A DNA stretch of 49,393 nt from Lachnoclostridium sp. UBA1308 (lineage in GTDB: Bacteria; Bacillota; Clostridia; Lachnospirales; Lachnospiraceae). The notes below the pieces were generated by a model. That model saw nothing but the letters and a program-made list of their open reading frames with translations, was not told the DNA's origin and made no database searches. Below are positions 15,954 to 23,747 of this stretch, piece after piece (within the stretch, counting starts at the first letter, position 1; every line of letters begins with the position of its first letter). A program made the position numbers and the translations under genes. Location: assembly GCA_002307215.1 (NCBI GenBank), contig DBTU01000018.1:1-49393 (forward strand), written 5' to 3'.

Positions 15954-15991
15954 AGACTCGGATAAAGATAAATCTTTACCGAGTCTGTTTT
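15954..15991. terminator. terminator between the GH43 and cold-shock genes
   Basis: AGACTCGG and CCGAGTCT enclose a second stem TAAAGAT/ATCTTTA, giving about 15 bp, followed by GTTTTT. The two convergent genes probably share it. Confidence 0.88.
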
Positions 15992-16007
15992 TAAACTTTA
16001 GTTGATA

Positions 16008-16211
16008 TTATGCTACAACAACATTAACAGCCTGTAAGCCGCGTTGTCCCTGAGTAATATCAAAAGTTACATTCTGGTTTTCTTCTAAAGACTTAAAGCC
16101 TTCTGAAGCGATTCCTGAGAAATGTACGAATAAATCCTCGCCTGTCTCGCTGTTAGTAATAAATCCAAATCCTTTTTGAGCATTAAACCACTTTACTGTA
16201 CCTTTGTTCAT
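16008..16211 (-). CDS. cold shock protein (CspA/CspB family)
   Basis: A 67-residue single cold-shock domain, the standard length. RNP1 is KGFGFI (about 13-18) and RNP2 is LFVHF (about 27-31), with the conserved aromatic patch KWFNAQKGFGF. It binds single-stranded RNA/DNA as a chaperone that melts secondary structure. TTTGGAGGTATTATT precedes the ATG. The mRNA leader is about 120 bases long and contains a perfect 21-bp hairpin followed by seven U residues, an intrinsic-terminator shape. This suggests control by antitermination or RNA melting, which Csp proteins themselves can do. Confidence 0.95.
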   Translation of the reverse strand: MNKGTVKWFNAQKGFGFITNSETGEDLFVHFSGIASEGFKSLEENQNVTFDITQGQRGLQAVNVVVA

Positions 16212-16251
16212 AATAATACCTCCAAATTTTTATTTTGCTTATTTTCCGGTG

Positions 16252-16310
16252 AAAAAAATCACATATTTTTGTAAATCATCAACGCGCTAATGATTTACAA
16301 AAATATGTGA
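16252..16310 (-). terminator. perfect hairpin plus U-tract in the csp leader
   Basis: A 21-bp perfect stem (arms 16259-16279 and 16290-16310, 10-base loop) is followed on the minus strand by TTTTTTTC. It lies inside the csp 5' leader, between promoter and ribosome site. It may be a leader attenuator or a cold-responsive element. Confidence 0.72.
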
Positions 16311-16341
16311 ATCAAAACATCCATCTACAATAACCTTCATA

Positions 16342-16370
16342 ACTATAACATGGATATTGACTAATGTCAA
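16342..16370 (-). promoter_or_regulatory. csp promoter
   Basis: TTGACA (16370-16365), a 17-base spacer and TATAGT (16347-16342) form a strong sigma-A promoter on the minus strand, with transcription starting near 16335. Confidence 0.8.
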
Positions 16371-16479
16371 CACTTTATAGAATAATATTTTATGGTAAAT
16401 AATACCATTTGCTTTGCCAAATCAGATTATCCCACCATTATAATAAATGTATGCAGTATAAAGCAATTAAGATACTCAA

Positions 16480-16971
16480 TCACTTATTTGTTATTTCCAG
16501 GGTAAGCTCTTTGCACCGTTTCGATTTCAAGAAGTACAGATACCATCCTCCGCCGGTTATGAACACATAGGCCAGACGAAATAGCACTTCCCAGCAGATA
16601 TATTCGGCAGTGGAACTGTACTGTTTGCCAAAGCCTATTATGTCTTTATCAGAAATATTACTGAAACACAATATTATAATACAGCATACCATAAAGACTG
16701 TCCGAGTAATCAAATAATTCTTAGATACGGTAATAAAATTCTTTCTCGGCTTATAACAGGTAACCACGGTAAACACAAGGAAAAGAAAGTATGGGATACA
16801 TATGACCTTGAAACCAAGATTTATGGCTGGGATTTGTTTAAAAACATTGCATACATGTACGATAAAGATGGCTGGTATTAAAATGTCGACTGTTATGAGC
16901 ATTACAATAAAAAAAAGTAGAGCTCCTCTTTTGTCATCATCATACTCAAATGGTTTTCTGGCTTCCTCCAA
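16480..16971 (-). CDS. four-helix membrane protein, DUF2569-like
   Basis: A protein of about 163 residues with four hydrophobic segments: LLFFIVMLITVDILIPAIFIV, FKVICIPYFLFLVFTVVT, VFMVCCIIILCF, and AEYICWEVLFRLAYVFITGGGWYLYF. The end WYLYFLKSKRCKELT resembles the C-terminus of DUF2569 proteins. AGGAGG followed by eight bases favours the TTG at 16971 (MEEARKPFEYDDD). The annotated-looking GTG at 16980 is inside that ribosome site. It is alone and has no known role. Confidence 0.65.
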   Translation of the reverse strand: MEEARKPFEYDDDKRGALLFFIVMLITVDILIPAIFIVHVCNVFKQIPAINLGFKVICIPYFLFLVFTVVTCYKPRKNFITVSKNYLITRTVFMVCCIIILCFSNISDKDIIGFGKQYSSTAEYICWEVLFRLAYVFITGGGWYLYFLKSKRCKELTLEITNK

Positions 16972-17182
16972 AGTAAACACCTCCTAATTTCATTATTGAT
17001 ATTATATATTAATAATAAAATTTTATCTACTATATATTGCCAATGGGAATGGATGGCAATATATATTGGGATGAAGCAAAAGAGTAGAAGTATCAATCTA
17101 AACTTCTTACAACCATAGATTAATTAATCGGAGACTACCGTTGCAATCATTCTGGAGTGTGAATTCCTTTCACTTGAAAATA

Positions 17183-17611
17183 CTATTTTCTATTAATGAA
17201 TATTAGCCCTGCAATACAAAAGGCGATTCCAATTAACTTATTAAAAGAAAAAGCTTCTTTATAAAGGAATATGCCTATTGGAATAAGCATAAGTGCTAGG
17301 AGAATATTGGCTACCAATGATCCTATACTTATGTTCCAGCCTGCGCGGTAAGCCATAATATAACCAAATTCGAGGCCAACAATAGCAAAACTAAGAGCAA
17401 AGGTCGACCAATTTAGATCTTTTAGAGAGTCAAAGAATCCTTTATCAGCCTTATAAAATCGAAAGGCAATAAGAGTGATGATTGCCCCGGTTATATAGGT
17501 AATAAATAGCGCGGAGAAAGGATTCGCTTTCGCCGGTGTTGATTTGGAGCAAAGATTATACAATACATTTGATGCCACTATCATAATAATTGAAAATACA
17601 TACATGAACAT
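17183..17611 (-). CDS. half-size EamA/DMT family membrane protein
   Basis: A protein of about 142 residues with four to five hydrophobic helices (SIIMIVASNVLYNLC, FITYITGAIITLIAF, FALSFAIVGLEFGYIMA, LVANILLALMLIPIGIFLY, LIGIAFCIAGLIFI). It corresponds to a single EamA repeat; full drug/metabolite transporters have two. It therefore probably dimerises, like small multidrug resistance proteins. ATG 17611 (MFMYVFSIIMI) is preceded by GTGGGGAAAAAAT; the in-frame ATG at 17641 has no ribosome site. The substrate is unknown. Confidence 0.8.
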   Translation of the reverse strand: MFMYVFSIIMIVASNVLYNLCSKSTPAKANPFSALFITYITGAIITLIAFRFYKADKGFFDSLKDLNWSTFALSFAIVGLEFGYIMAYRAGWNISIGSLVANILLALMLIPIGIFLYKEAFSFNKLIGIAFCIAGLIFINRK

Positions 17612-17653
17612 ATTTTTTCCCCACTTATCACATGAACTCATAACTCATTCGTA

Positions 17654-17696
17654 CAAAAAAAGCTCAAGAAAATCATATAGATGACTTCTCGGGCTT
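17654..17696 (-). terminator. terminator downstream of the Nudix gene
   Basis: AAGCCCGAGAAGTCAT pairs imperfectly with ATGATTTTCTTGAGCTT on the minus strand, followed by TTTTTTGTAC. Confidence 0.7.
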
Positions 17697-17868
17697 ATCC
17701 TTCCGTAAACAGTTAAACTGAATATTAAATTTTGTTAGTGCCGTTTTGAAAACAATTTGCTTTGGTATATGTTAGAAATATTTTAATAGAGCTATCATAA
17801 AATGTCAATATAAAAATTACGGGATAAAATATACCTCCTATCGCAAGGGTTCGATTGTGTATTATGCT

Positions 17869-18369
17869 TTATTCTCTAATCGTCTGCAGGAATTTTTTCT
17901 GCCTTTCCCGATAAGTATCAACATACTCTTCGGAATTAATAATCTCTAGGAGTTCCTTTGCATTTACCCACTTATATGCTATGGTTTCACCTTTTTGAAG
18001 AGTAATGGAATCTTTTTTACAATCAGTCAAACATAAGTATCCATAATATATTGAGTGTTGCCATTCACTTACGGTGCGGTAAAGCTGTGTCAATTCTGAA
18101 GCGACAACTCCGGTTTCTTCTTGTAATTCTCGTAGAGCCCCTTGTATAGGTGTTTCACCTTTCAGTGCACTTCCGCCTGCGCTGGCTTCATACATACCGG
18201 GCCAACCCTTTTTCTGAAAATCCCTTTGCATTAATAAATAGGTATCATCAATATGTTTCACTATAATTTCACAAACAAGATGATAAAGCTCATCCGGGAT
18301 TACTTCATCTCGAACCAAATCGATACCAGCTTTTGTTCCATCCCTATAATATGCATCCCAGATTTCCAT
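17869..18369 (-). CDS. Nudix hydrolase (isopentenyl-diphosphate isomerase-like group)
   Basis: A 166-residue Nudix protein. The complete Nudix box GSALKGETPIQGALRELQEETGV (about 66-88) follows the pattern G-x5-E-x7-R-E-U-x-E-E-x-G-U. The N-terminus EIWDAYYRDGTKAGIDLVRDEVIPDELYHLVCEIIV is typical of the YfcD/IDI-like Nudix subgroup that hydrolyses nucleotide-like diphosphates. It is monocistronic, with a terminator downstream. Substrate prediction is not possible from sequence. Confidence 0.9.
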   Translation of the reverse strand: MEIWDAYYRDGTKAGIDLVRDEVIPDELYHLVCEIIVKHIDDTYLLMQRDFQKKGWPGMYEASAGGSALKGETPIQGALRELQEETGVVASELTQLYRTVSEWQHSIYYGYLCLTDCKKDSITLQKGETIAYKWVNAKELLEIINSEEYVDTYRERQKKFLQTIRE

Positions 18370-18411
18370 AGTGTCTCTCCTTATATATATGATAACCGAG
18401 TGAACTTACTT

Positions 18412-18777
18412 CTAATTTTCAATATCAGTATCAATCCTGGAAATTTCCCAGACAGTCTTATCACTGGCATAATAAACAAAACCATCAATCTTTCCGGATA
18501 TATATGATTTTTCGTAATTAGCACCGTAAAAATCAAGAATGATATCATGATCCTCATCTTCCACATGATAACAAACATCTAAGGTACTATCTCCCTTTGT
18601 TGCAACTATACGTGATATATCATTGATATCGCCAATTGTTGAGAATTTATCTATGGTGTATCCAGAGTCTTTCATATATGATATTAAGTTTTTTTGACTT
18701 GGTATGTGTATTTTTGATGAACAGCTCGAAAGTAAAAGTGTTGTTATAATGCAAAGTACTAACCATAATTTTTTCAC
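18412..18777 (-). CDS. putative small lipoprotein
   Basis: A 121-residue protein. The signal peptide KKLWLVLCIITTLLLSSC has lipobox LLSSC, so Cys19 is the likely lipidation site. The start codon is GTG, with AGGGGGAG upstream. The mature domain has about 100 residues, is rich in Asp, Ile and Tyr, and has no motif I know. It lies 42 bases upstream of the Nudix gene on the same strand, with no clear terminator between them, so they may be co-transcribed. Confidence 0.72.
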   Translation of the reverse strand: MKKLWLVLCIITTLLLSSCSSKIHIPSQKNLISYMKDSGYTIDKFSTIGDINDISRIVATKGDSTLDVCYHVEDEDHDIILDFYGANYEKSYISGKIDGFVYYASDKTVWEISRIDTDIEN

Positions 18778-18946
18778 ACTAACTCCCCCTAGAAATTGGT
18801 ACTATTATTATACTAAAATCGGACATGAATTCATGTCTGGAAATTCAATTTTGTCAGTTTTGTTATTTGAATTATAATACTAACTACTACAAATGACAAC
18901 ATATTCAAATTTTTCTTACCCATAAATTTCAGGCAATACCCGGAAT

Positions 18947-18983
18947 AAAAACTAGTCCATCCTTTCGAATGAACTAGTTTTTT
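18947..18983. terminator. terminator of the AraC-VOC gene
   Basis: AAAACTAGT and ACTAGTTTT form a stem, extended by CCAT/ATG pairing, flanked by A-runs and T-runs, so it can act in both directions. Confidence 0.75.
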
Positions 18984-19011
18984 CTTAATTATGGAAGAGC
19001 AGAAATTATTT

Positions 19012-19803
19012 TTACAGCTCAAAAAACTTTAGTATACTGCCGTCAATTGTGGTGACTTCACAGGTTTTTCCGCCCCACGGTTCTGCTACAACTTTGGTGA
19101 CCTTTTCCCATCCATTCCTTTTTGCGAAGGAATATAATTGTTCAATCCCCTGAACCAGCATAAAACCTACGACAATTTTAAGCGGCTCTCCTTGAAACAT
19201 ATGAATTCCCGTAAACGGGGCAATATGTAAGGCTTCAATCTCGATAGGTATATTATTTAAGCAACCGTAAGTACCTATGTTAGTTTCGTCTCTTGCTTCA
19301 ATTTGCCCATACCACCCGAGTATTTCTTTAAACCATTTTAATGTCTTGTCCATGTCCGGTGTGTAATAAACTGCACCTGTTTCCTTTACAACATAGCCTC
19401 GTTCACTTAAATCACTAATCATAACCTTTCCTCCTGATAAATTAGATTTTACGGAAATACGTGAGAACATATTCAAACTCGTTCGGTTCTTTCTGGCTAT
19501 GGATGGAGTAACACCATGAAATCTCGAAAATGCCCTTGTAAAGCTTTCATTCGTTTCATAACCATACTTTATCGCGATGTCTAAAATACGGCTATCATTG
19601 TTCAAAAGCTCATAGCCTGCTAAGGTCAATCTGCGATTTCTGATATATTCTCCAACAGTACAATCACACATAATTGCAAATATTCGTTGAAAATTAAAAC
19701 TCGAAGTGTATATTATTCCCGCCAACTTATCACTATCAAGCTCTGACTCAAGGTTATCTTCAATATAGTCAATCGTCTGTTGAATGCTTTCTAACCAGCT
19801 CAT
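19012..19803 (-). CDS. AraC family regulator fused to a VOC/glyoxalase domain
   Basis: A 263-residue fusion. Residues about 8-105 are an AraC-type DNA-binding domain (IDYIEDNLESELDSDKLAGI, ILDIAIKYGYETNESFTRAFSRFHGVTPS). Residues about 135-260 are a VOC/glyoxalase-fold domain (GAVYYTPDMDKTLKWFKEILGWYGQIEA, EPWGGKTCEVTTIDGSILKFF). The sensory domain is thus a VOC fold, which commonly binds small ligands such as bleomycin-like drugs or metabolites. ATG 19803 follows GGGGAGGTGAGAAT. A longer in-frame reading to 19974 has no ribosome site and reads as non-coding. No target operon is adjacent. Confidence 0.85.
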   Translation of the reverse strand: MSWLESIQQTIDYIEDNLESELDSDKLAGIIYTSSFNFQRIFAIMCDCTVGEYIRNRRLTLAGYELLNNDSRILDIAIKYGYETNESFTRAFSRFHGVTPSIARKNRTSLNMFSRISVKSNLSGGKVMISDLSERGYVVKETGAVYYTPDMDKTLKWFKEILGWYGQIEARDETNIGTYGCLNNIPIEIEALHIAPFTGIHMFQGEPLKIVVGFMLVQGIEQLYSFAKRNGWEKVTKVVAEPWGGKTCEVTTIDGSILKFFEL

Positions 19804-20346
19804 ATTCTCACCTCCCCGCACACCTATATTACCAAAATCCAATTTATCCTTCTTGACATTTTCTGCATAGATTTGTTGGCTTATATATATGTGTAATCTT
19901 ATTCGTCCATGGAATCCATACCTGGTGCATTGATATAGCCTGTCAGCATACCAATATACAATAAAGATGTTCAAGCATTAATTTCTTACGCGTAGAATAC
20001 CCCTTACTTATTCCAATTAATCTAATTGTATACGACCTAAAATAGTAAGTCAATGGTAAGGAAAAGCACAGTAAAACGGCTAATAATAGCATATTAGTTA
20101 GACAGTGAACTCTTTGTTATATCCAGAATTTTTGCAAATTATATTTCTGCTAAATAATCATGAATAATGGTAATATAATATACTTTTTTTCTCGGAATTT
20201 ACATAAAATATAGAAAAACAAAGAATTTTATTGTATAATAAGTGTAAAGTTAAACATGAATTAAACTACGAGGATCGACATTGAAAATTAATAAATAAGT
20301 ATTTTCTGCTGTATATTGTTGCTAGCTCAAAGAGGAGGTAATAACA
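19804..20346. other. long AT-rich intergenic region
   Basis: Separates the AraC-VOC gene from the divergent chemotaxis gene. It contains TATAAT at 20234-20239 and GAGGAGG before the chemotaxis ATG. I see no supported gene, RNA motif or repeat. Confidence 0.5.
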
Positions 20347-22117
20347 ATGGGAAAAGTAAAAACCCAAGGGATTAAGATTAGGAACAAGAAGGAAAAAAAG
20401 GCAGCTGGAAAAACCCATTTTATTAAGAAAAGATTATTGAGTTTACAAATCACTTTATCAATTGTACTGGTCGTCGTAGTCCTGACTGTAATACAGAGCA
20501 GCATAGCTTTGAGCTCCATGAATAAGAGTACGGAATATGCCATGACCTCCTCATTGGATGATATGGCACAAGAGACTGCATTACAAATTGAGACCCAGAT
20601 GAAGTATTACATAACCGAAGCACGTGCGGTAGGTAATGTGCTATGTCGTGAAGAGATGTCTGAGCAGGATAGAAATGATACACTTTCCTTTACAAAAGCC
20701 AAATATGATTTTTCTGATATTATGTTTATTGATGATAAGGGAAAGAATATTTATGACGGAAAAGATTATTCCGGTCTGGATATATATAATGAAGCAAAGA
20801 AAAATGGAGTATCCTTATCAGATGCAATTCTGGATGATGGATCGAATAAATATACCTTTCAGATAGCAGTACCTGTAATAACGAACGGATTACCAAGCGG
20901 AGATCTTGAGGGAGTATTATTAGCCACTTCAGGACGTGATGCTTTAGACAGTATGATAAAAAAGATCGAAATCGGAGATAATGGCCGTGCATTTATTATT
21001 AATAAGAATGCCGATATCATCACAGTTATTGATAATAAGGAAGATTCTGTAATTAACACTCCGGAAACATTTGATAAAAATAATGCTCCTGACGATCTAA
21101 AAGCGATCTACGATAAAATGATTACTATGGAGCCGGGCACATCGGATATAGGGAATTATGTTGATAAAAAGACCGGGGAGACGATATATATCGGATGATA
21201 CCTCTAGGTTTATTGATGAGAATGCCGAGAAGCTGGAGCAGATTGCAAAACAGACCTATGGCAGCTCCACCGACAACTCCGCTACATCGGAAGAGCTTGC
21301 CGCTAGTATGGAAGAAGCAACGGCGACTACGGAAGAAATTAAAGTGGATATCTTTAATATCTCAAAGAGCGTAACCGAGGTAACGGAAAAATCCGTTATT
21401 GGTAAGAAGCTCGCTGAGGAGATAAAGGGCAGGGCGGATATCGTAAAGACCTCAAATACCAAAAAAGCAGAAGAGGCGAATATCCTGTTCATCGAGGTCA
21501 AGAATAAATCTGATGCCGCTTTATTACAAGCAAAAAGTATCAGCAAAATTGATCAACTTACAGGTATCATAAAAACAGTGGCTAAACAGACAAATCTTCT
21601 GTCACTGAATGCTTCCATCGAAGCCGCAAGAGCCGGTGAACAGGGAAGGGGATTTGCTGTAGTAGCAAATGAAGTCAGACAATTATCCAATACGGTTAGT
21701 GAGACGGCAATTGCAATAGAAAATATTATCGGGGAGACAGTCTCAGCAGTAGAAGGACTTGCTGATTGCCTCGGACAGTCCATTGATTTTATCGAAGGTA
21801 CGGCAATCAAGGATTTGAAGGAAAATGATGCTACCAGCGATCAATACGGCAAAGATGCGCAATCAATTAGAGATATGCTCCTTACAATCAATGAATCAAT
21901 GGAAGTGCTTAATACAATAACGGAGCAGATTACTGCCTCTGCAGCAGGAATTAACACGATCATGGAGCAGTCTGCTTTGGGAGTTACGGATATTGCAGAA
22001 AAGACCTCCGCAGTTGTTGGTTTGTCCAACGAAACTAACATAATGGCTGAAAAAAGCATGAATAATGCGAGAAGCCTGAAAGAAATTGTTAATAAGTTTA
22101 AACTGGATAATAATTAG
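20347..22117 (+). pseudogene. methyl-accepting chemotaxis protein, frameshifted with HAMP deletion
   Basis: The N-terminal part (20347-21198) has TM1 (ITLSIVLVVVVLTVIQSSIAL) and a dCache-type ligand-binding domain (SDIMFIDDKGKNIYDG, FQIAVPVITNG, GEIGDNGRAFIINKNADI-like region). It breaks off with a TGA at GETIYIG. The next frame resumes near 21200 with RFIDENAEKLEQIA and the complete signalling tip (LLSLNASIEAARAGEQGRGFAVVANEVRQLS). The end of the dCache domain, TM2 and the HAMP linker, about 150-250 residues, are missing, and the two parts are out of frame. It cannot transmit a signal as one protein. A soluble signalling fragment could in principle still be made from 21158. It is followed by a strong terminator. 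Confidence 0.82.
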
Positions 22118-22137
22118 TACATAAATTATATAACATT

Positions 22138-22173
22138 AAAGACAGGTCTCTCATTTATGAGGGACCTGTCTTT
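22138..22173 (+). terminator. terminator of the chemotaxis receptor gene
   Basis: AAAGACAGGTC and GACCTGTCTTT form a stem extended by CTCAT/ATGAG, ending in TTTAAATG. Confidence 0.82.
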
Positions 22174-22421
22174 AAATGTATCATTGCCCCATCTACTATC
22201 CATCCGGTAAAACTATTCAAAATTATCCAACTAAGACCTATAGTTATTAATTTAAAAGATTGACTTAGAGTTGATTATTGAATTTCTTTTTAGTCTAGTT
22301 GATATCTTATACGGAGGATGGGTATTTACATATAATACCATTACAATAATAATAATGACGTAGTTATTACCTTTTCTGTGATTTTGTTCACGGAAATAAT
22401 AACTTTGATGGAGTTTTTAAT

Positions 22422-22706
22422 ATGGCGGTAAAGGTTATTTTCCGAAATATATTTTCATTAATACCTGAAAAAGTTTCAGCTTTGACCAAAAACTTCCCTG
22501 ATGTCTTTGGGAATAGTTATGCAAGTTGTCATCGCTGTGGAGGAAGGAAAAGTTCAAATTTATCGTGTAACATGAGAATCTGTTATGATTTGGATGATAG
22601 GTATTATGAGAACTGTGCTTATCAATCATTTTGGTTTTTCAATCCAACACTTGATACATTTAAAGATATTTATGAATTGTTTATCATTGAAAATAAGATT
22701 AATTAA
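22422..22706 (+). CDS. hypothetical protein
   Basis: A 94-residue frame with a cysteine-rich middle (CHRCGGRKSSNLSCNMRIC) and an aromatic C-terminal half (YYENCAYQSFWFFNPTLDTFKDIYELFIIENKIN) that reads like a real protein. GATGGAG lies eight bases before the ATG. The first 35 residues look less protein-like, so it may be the frameshifted end of a longer gene. The four cysteines could bind zinc. I do not recognise it. Confidence 0.4.
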   Translation: MAVKVIFRNIFSLIPEKVSALTKNFPDVFGNSYASCHRCGGRKSSNLSCNMRICYDLDDRYYENCAYQSFWFFNPTLDTFKDIYELFIIENKIN

Positions 22707-22746
22707 CATGGTAAATCTCGTACGCTTGATAAAAAACGGACTTGAG

Positions 22747-23361
22747 CTACATAAATATTGTAAATATGGACAATATAAGGCTAACGAATAACCCGATAGA
22801 TGCCAACATTGCAAATATAACATAATTAGTATTAATATCATATTGAAATTGGAGCTTACTAATTAGCCATTTTTTACTTTCATTTGACATAACACATGTT
22901 AATCTTAATGGGAGTCTTATTTTCCATATATCAATCCTCACCTCTCCCCTTACCGTTATGTATGCCATATTCTTGAATTGGTCAATATAGGATTCTTCTA
23001 GGTTGAATTTGACTTTGCCCCAATACCTCCAATCTCCAAAAAATAATTTTTTTACACCTTCATGTCCTATAAATATTTCATTTGGATTTGTCCCTAAAAT
23101 AAGTACATCTTGAAAATTCATGGTGTTTTCCACATAGTAATCAATTTTTGAGATATCTCTTTTATCGTACCCTTCTTGTAGAGTAACTAATGTATTTAGA
23201 ATGTCATTTCTATCTTTTTCAATTGCATTTCCCTTAGAGTAATTATGAATAGTACTTAACTCTTTTTTATTGATATAGATTAACTTCAACATTAAGAATA
23301 AAAGAATTCCTCCAAATAAGACTGTAATAATTCTTATCGAGGCAACTAATATTATCAGCAT
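22747..23361 (-). CDS. membrane-anchored SnoaL/NTF2-like protein
   Basis: A 204-residue protein with an N-terminal membrane helix (IRIITVLFGGILLFLMLKLIYI) and a C-terminal one (VIFAMLASIGLFVSLILSIFTIF). Between them is a domain resembling SnoaL/NTF2 folds (LQEGYDKRDISKIDYYVENTM, EIFIGHEGVKKLFFGDWRYW, AYITVRGEVRIDIW, WLISKLQFQ). Soluble SnoaL proteins are isomerases or unknown binding modules; hairpin anchoring in the membrane is unusual. GGGGG precedes the ATG. It is monocistronic and its role is unknown. Confidence 0.65.
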   Translation of the reverse strand: MLIILVASIRIITVLFGGILLFLMLKLIYINKKELSTIHNYSKGNAIEKDRNDILNTLVTLQEGYDKRDISKIDYYVENTMNFQDVLILGTNPNEIFIGHEGVKKLFFGDWRYWGKVKFNLEESYIDQFKNMAYITVRGEVRIDIWKIRLPLRLTCVMSNESKKWLISKLQFQYDINTNYVIFAMLASIGLFVSLILSIFTIFM

Positions 23362-23471
23362 AAAATACCCCCATAAAGATCTATTTTTCTTGCATAATCA
23401 TAGGTTGCTACGAAGTTGTAAACAAGCACTAAACTGCTAGCGTAGTGGATTTCATAATATACTCAGTGGAC

Positions 23472-23678
23472 TTAATTGCATTTACTTGCATTTGCATATG
23501 CTACTTTTCCGGATTTTAAGGAAGAAATACCAACCGTTGAATCCTTAAGTCGGTTTACTACAATCTGTATTCTAGAATCAGTAGTAACAAGCGATGGTTC
23601 AACCATTTTCTCCAATAACTGAGTTTCTATTGCATAGTTCAACCATGAGTTATCTTCAAGTAGCCAATCAATAATCAT
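23472..23678 (-). pseudogene. truncated gene fragment (N-terminus only)
   Basis: Sixty-eight codons beginning MIIDWLLEDNSWLNYAIETQLLEK resemble the start of large uncharacterised proteins opening with a helix of the type IIDWLLEGDPWVEYRT. The frame then ends after about 65 residues. No ribosome site is visible. It lies between the helicase gene and the SnoaL-like gene, where the far border of the accessory cassette would be expected. Low confidence. Confidence 0.35.
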
Positions 23679-23747
23679 TCATCCATATTTTCCTATCGGA
23701 TCCTTTAACTTAACTAATAATAAATTATCTACGCTATAGCTTCCTGC

